This document shows, piece by piece, positions 62,248 through 64,000 of a DNA stretch of 64,000 nt (position 1 is its first letter; each line of letters begins with the position of its first letter). The DNA is from Methylobacterium aquaticum (GTDB taxonomy: Bacteria > Pseudomonadota > Alphaproteobacteria > Rhizobiales > Beijerinckiaceae). The notes under the pieces were generated by a model. That model was not told the origin of the DNA, made no database searches, and worked only from the letters and a program-made list of their open reading frames with translations. The translations under genes were made by a program, and so were the position numbers. The stretch lies in the NCBI RefSeq assembly GCF_016804325.1, contig NZ_CP043627.1, forward strand, positions 915,001-979,000, given 5' to 3'.

Positions 62248-64000
62248 ATGGACGATTTGTTGCGTGAGTTCCTGACGGAGTCCGGTGAGCACCTGGACAC
62301 TGTCGACCTCGAGCTCGTCCGGTTCGAGCAGGATCCGAACAACCAGACGATCCTGCGGAACATCTTCCGGCTGGTTCACACCATCAAGGGAACCTGCGGG
62401 TTCCTCGGCCTGCCGCGCCTCGAGGCGCTGGCGCATGCCGCCGAGACCCTGATGGGCAAGTTCCGCGACGGAATGCCGGTGACGAGCCCGGCGGTCAGCC
62501 TGATCCTGCAGACCCTCGACCGGATCAAGCTGATCCTGGCCGAGCTGGAGCGCACCGGCGGCGAGCCGGCCGGGATCGACGAGGATCTGATCGGCGCCCT
62601 CGAGCGCATGTCGGAGGAGCCGGTGCCTGCCCCCGAGCCGGTGCCCGTCGCCGCCCCGTCGGCCTCCGGCACCCTCGTGCTCCAGGTGCTGGAACGCGCC
62701 CTGAAGCCCGGCGAGGTCTCCCTCGACGACCTCGAGCGCGCCTTCCGCGAGACCGCCGTCGACACCGAGGCGCCCGCCCCCGAGGCCCTCGCCCCCGCGC
62801 CCGCCCCCGAGCCGGTGCGCCCGGCGGCGCGTCCGGAGCCCGCCCGCCAGGAGCCCGCCCGCCAGGAGGCCGCCCCCGCTGTGCCGGCTCCCTCGCCCGC
62901 GCCGGCCGAGACCCGCCGCGCCGATCCGGCGCGGGCCGAGCAGGCCGCCGCCGACAGCGAGACCGGCCCGGTCAGCAAGGTGCAGACGATCCGCGTGAAC
63001 GTCGACACCCTCGAGCACCTGATGACCATGGTCTCGGAGCTGGTGCTGACCCGCAACCAGCTGCTCGAGATCGCCCGCCGGCACGAGGACGGCAACTACA
63101 AGGTGCCGCTGCAGCGGCTCTCCCACGTCACCGCCGAGCTGCAGGAAGGGGTGATGAAGACCCGCATGCAGCCGATCGGCTCGGCCTGGCAGAAGCTGCC
63201 GCGGGTGGTGCGCGACCTCTCGTCGGAACTCGGCAAGAAGATCGACCTGGTGATGCAGGGCGCCGAGACCGAGCTGGACCGCCAGGTCCTCGAGGTCATC
63301 AAGGACCCGCTCACCCATATGGTGCGCAACTCGGCCGACCACGGCATCGAGTCGGGCGCGGAGCGCAAGTCCGCCGGCAAGCCCGAGAAGGGGACGATCC
63401 GCCTCAACGCCTTCCACGAGGGCGGCACGATCACGATCGAGATCGCCGACGACGGCAAGGGCCTCGACCTCTCGGCGATCCGCCGCAAGGCGGTCGAGCG
63501 CGGCGTCGCCAGCGAGGCCGAGGTCGAGCGGATGACCGACGCCCAGGTGGCGAAGTTCATCTTCCATGCCGGCTTCTCCACCGCCAAGGCGGTCACCTCG
63601 GTCTCCGGCCGCGGCGTCGGCATGGACGTGGTGAAGACCAACATCGAGCTGATCGGCGGCACGATCGACATCCAGACCCAGCTCGGCCGCGGCACCACCT
63701 TCACGATCAAGATCCCGCTGACGCTGGCGATCGTTGCGGCGCTGATCGTCTCGGCCCGCGAGCAGCGCTTCGCGATCCCGCAGGTCTCGGTGCTGGAACT
63801 GGTGCGGGTGCAGCCCGGCACCGACCACACGGTGGAGCGCATCAACGGCTCGCCGGTCCTGCGCCTGCGCGACCGCCTGCTGCCGATCGTGCCGGTGGCG
63901 GCAATGCTCGGCCTCGACGCCCCCGACGCCCCGGCCTCGACCGACGAGGGCTTCGTGGTGGTGAGCCAGGTCGGGCGCCAGCGCTTCGGCATTCTGGTCG
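62248..64000 (+). CDS. cheA: Chemotaxis histidine kinase CheA (3' end beyond window)
   Basis: About 584 residues seen, the end lies beyond the window. Hpt domain with phosphoacceptor His44 (NIFRLVHTIKGTCGFLGLPR), a long Pro/Ala-rich linker (145-245), dimerisation helices (VNVDTLEHLMTMVSELVLTR), HATPase N box DPLTHMVRNSADHGIE, G1 EIADDGKGLD, and the start of the CheW-like domain (ALIVSAREQRFAIPQVSVLE). Receives signals from chemoreceptors and phosphorylates CheY. ATG at 62248; a GTG seven codons upstream also opens the frame. Confidence 0.95.
   Translation, partial: MDDLLREFLTESGEHLDTVDLELVRFEQDPNNQTILRNIFRLVHTIKGTCGFLGLPRLEALAHAAETLMGKFRDGMPVTSPAVSLILQTLDRIKLILAELERTGGEPAGIDEDLIGALERMSEEPVPAPEPVPVAAPSASGTLVLQVLERALKPGEVSLDDLERAFRETAVDTEAPAPEALAPAPAPEPVRPAARPEPARQEPARQEAAPAVPAPSPAPAETRRADPARAEQAAADSETGPVSKVQTIRVNVDTLEHLMTMVSELVLTRNQLLEIARRHEDGNYKVPLQRLSHVTAELQEGVMKTRMQPIGSAWQKLPRVVRDLSSELGKKIDLVMQGAETELDRQVLEVIKDPLTHMVRNSADHGIESGAERKSAGKPEKGTIRLNAFHEGGTITIEIADDGKGLDLSAIRRKAVERGVASEAEVERMTDAQVAKFIFHAGFSTAKAVTSVSGRGVGMDVVKTNIELIGGTIDIQTQLGRGTTFTIKIPLTLAIVAALIVSAREQRFAIPQVSVLELVRVQPGTDHTVERINGSPVLRLRDRLLPIVPVAAMLGLDAPDAPASTDEGFVVVSQVGRQRFGILV

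Overview
The window looks like chromosome from a high-GC alphaproteobacterium of the order Hyphomicrobiales (Rhizobiales), most likely Methylobacterium or a close relative. The pointers are ChpT beside CheA (the alphaproteobacterial CtrA phosphorelay protein), a MucR/Ros-type regulator, a DUF1134 protein, an lptM-lysA pair, and several small proteins that I recognise from memory as typical of Methylobacterium. The species call is inference; no search was run.

Layout. 1-2.3 kb: a TetR repressor divergent from a metal-dependent amidohydrolase, then a tiny Cys/Pro-rich peptide with a double-glycine leader. 2.4-18.3 kb: an accessory, degraded region. It holds remnants of IS481 and IS5 elements, a complete IS21-family element with its target duplication, a broken umuC, a frameshifted DUF892 ferritin-like gene, wrbA, several orphan genes, a 1.2 kb non-coding stretch with two kinds of repeat, and an operon of a serine recombinase plus two ParB/RepB-like proteins, divergent from a small HTH gene. 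It ends at a tRNA-Arg(TCT). 18.4-21.3 kb: gamma-glutamyltransferase and a Cys-less MucR-like regulator.

21.3-36.7 kb: one minus-strand metallophore locus. It comprises a FecI sigma factor, FecR, an STN-containing TonB receptor, two IucA/IucC-type synthetases, an adenylating ligase, an acyl-carrier/DUF6005 fusion, DUF2218, a GNAT acetyltransferase, and a periplasmic-binding-protein ABC importer. The gene set matches petrobactin (Asb)-type biosynthesis and the related methylolanthanin-type clusters. 37-40 kb: beta-helix protein, Crp/Fnr regulator, RidA. 40.1-45.6 kb: nikABCDE-nikR in one tight operon, with a near-consensus NikR operator in front of nikA although the encoded NikR lacks all four canonical nickel ligands. 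46-52.6 kb: ketopantoate-reductase-like enzyme, ribokinase, CYTH protein, DctA, ROK kinase, Lrp regulator. 52.7-54.9 kb: lysA between two inverted copies of a small palindromic repeat, then an LptM-like lipoprotein. 55.2-64 kb: hybrid histidine kinase, small secreted Cys protein, coiled-coil membrane protein, DUF1134, YHS protein, CysQ, ChpT and the start of CheA.

An important caveat: at least nine genes here are broken by small frameshifts. Nearly all can be repaired by adding one (in two cases two) G or C to a short G/C run. Since several of these genes sit in otherwise intact operons (nikA, nikC, fecR, a siderophore permease), many of the 'pseudogenes' may be sequencing errors rather than real mutations.
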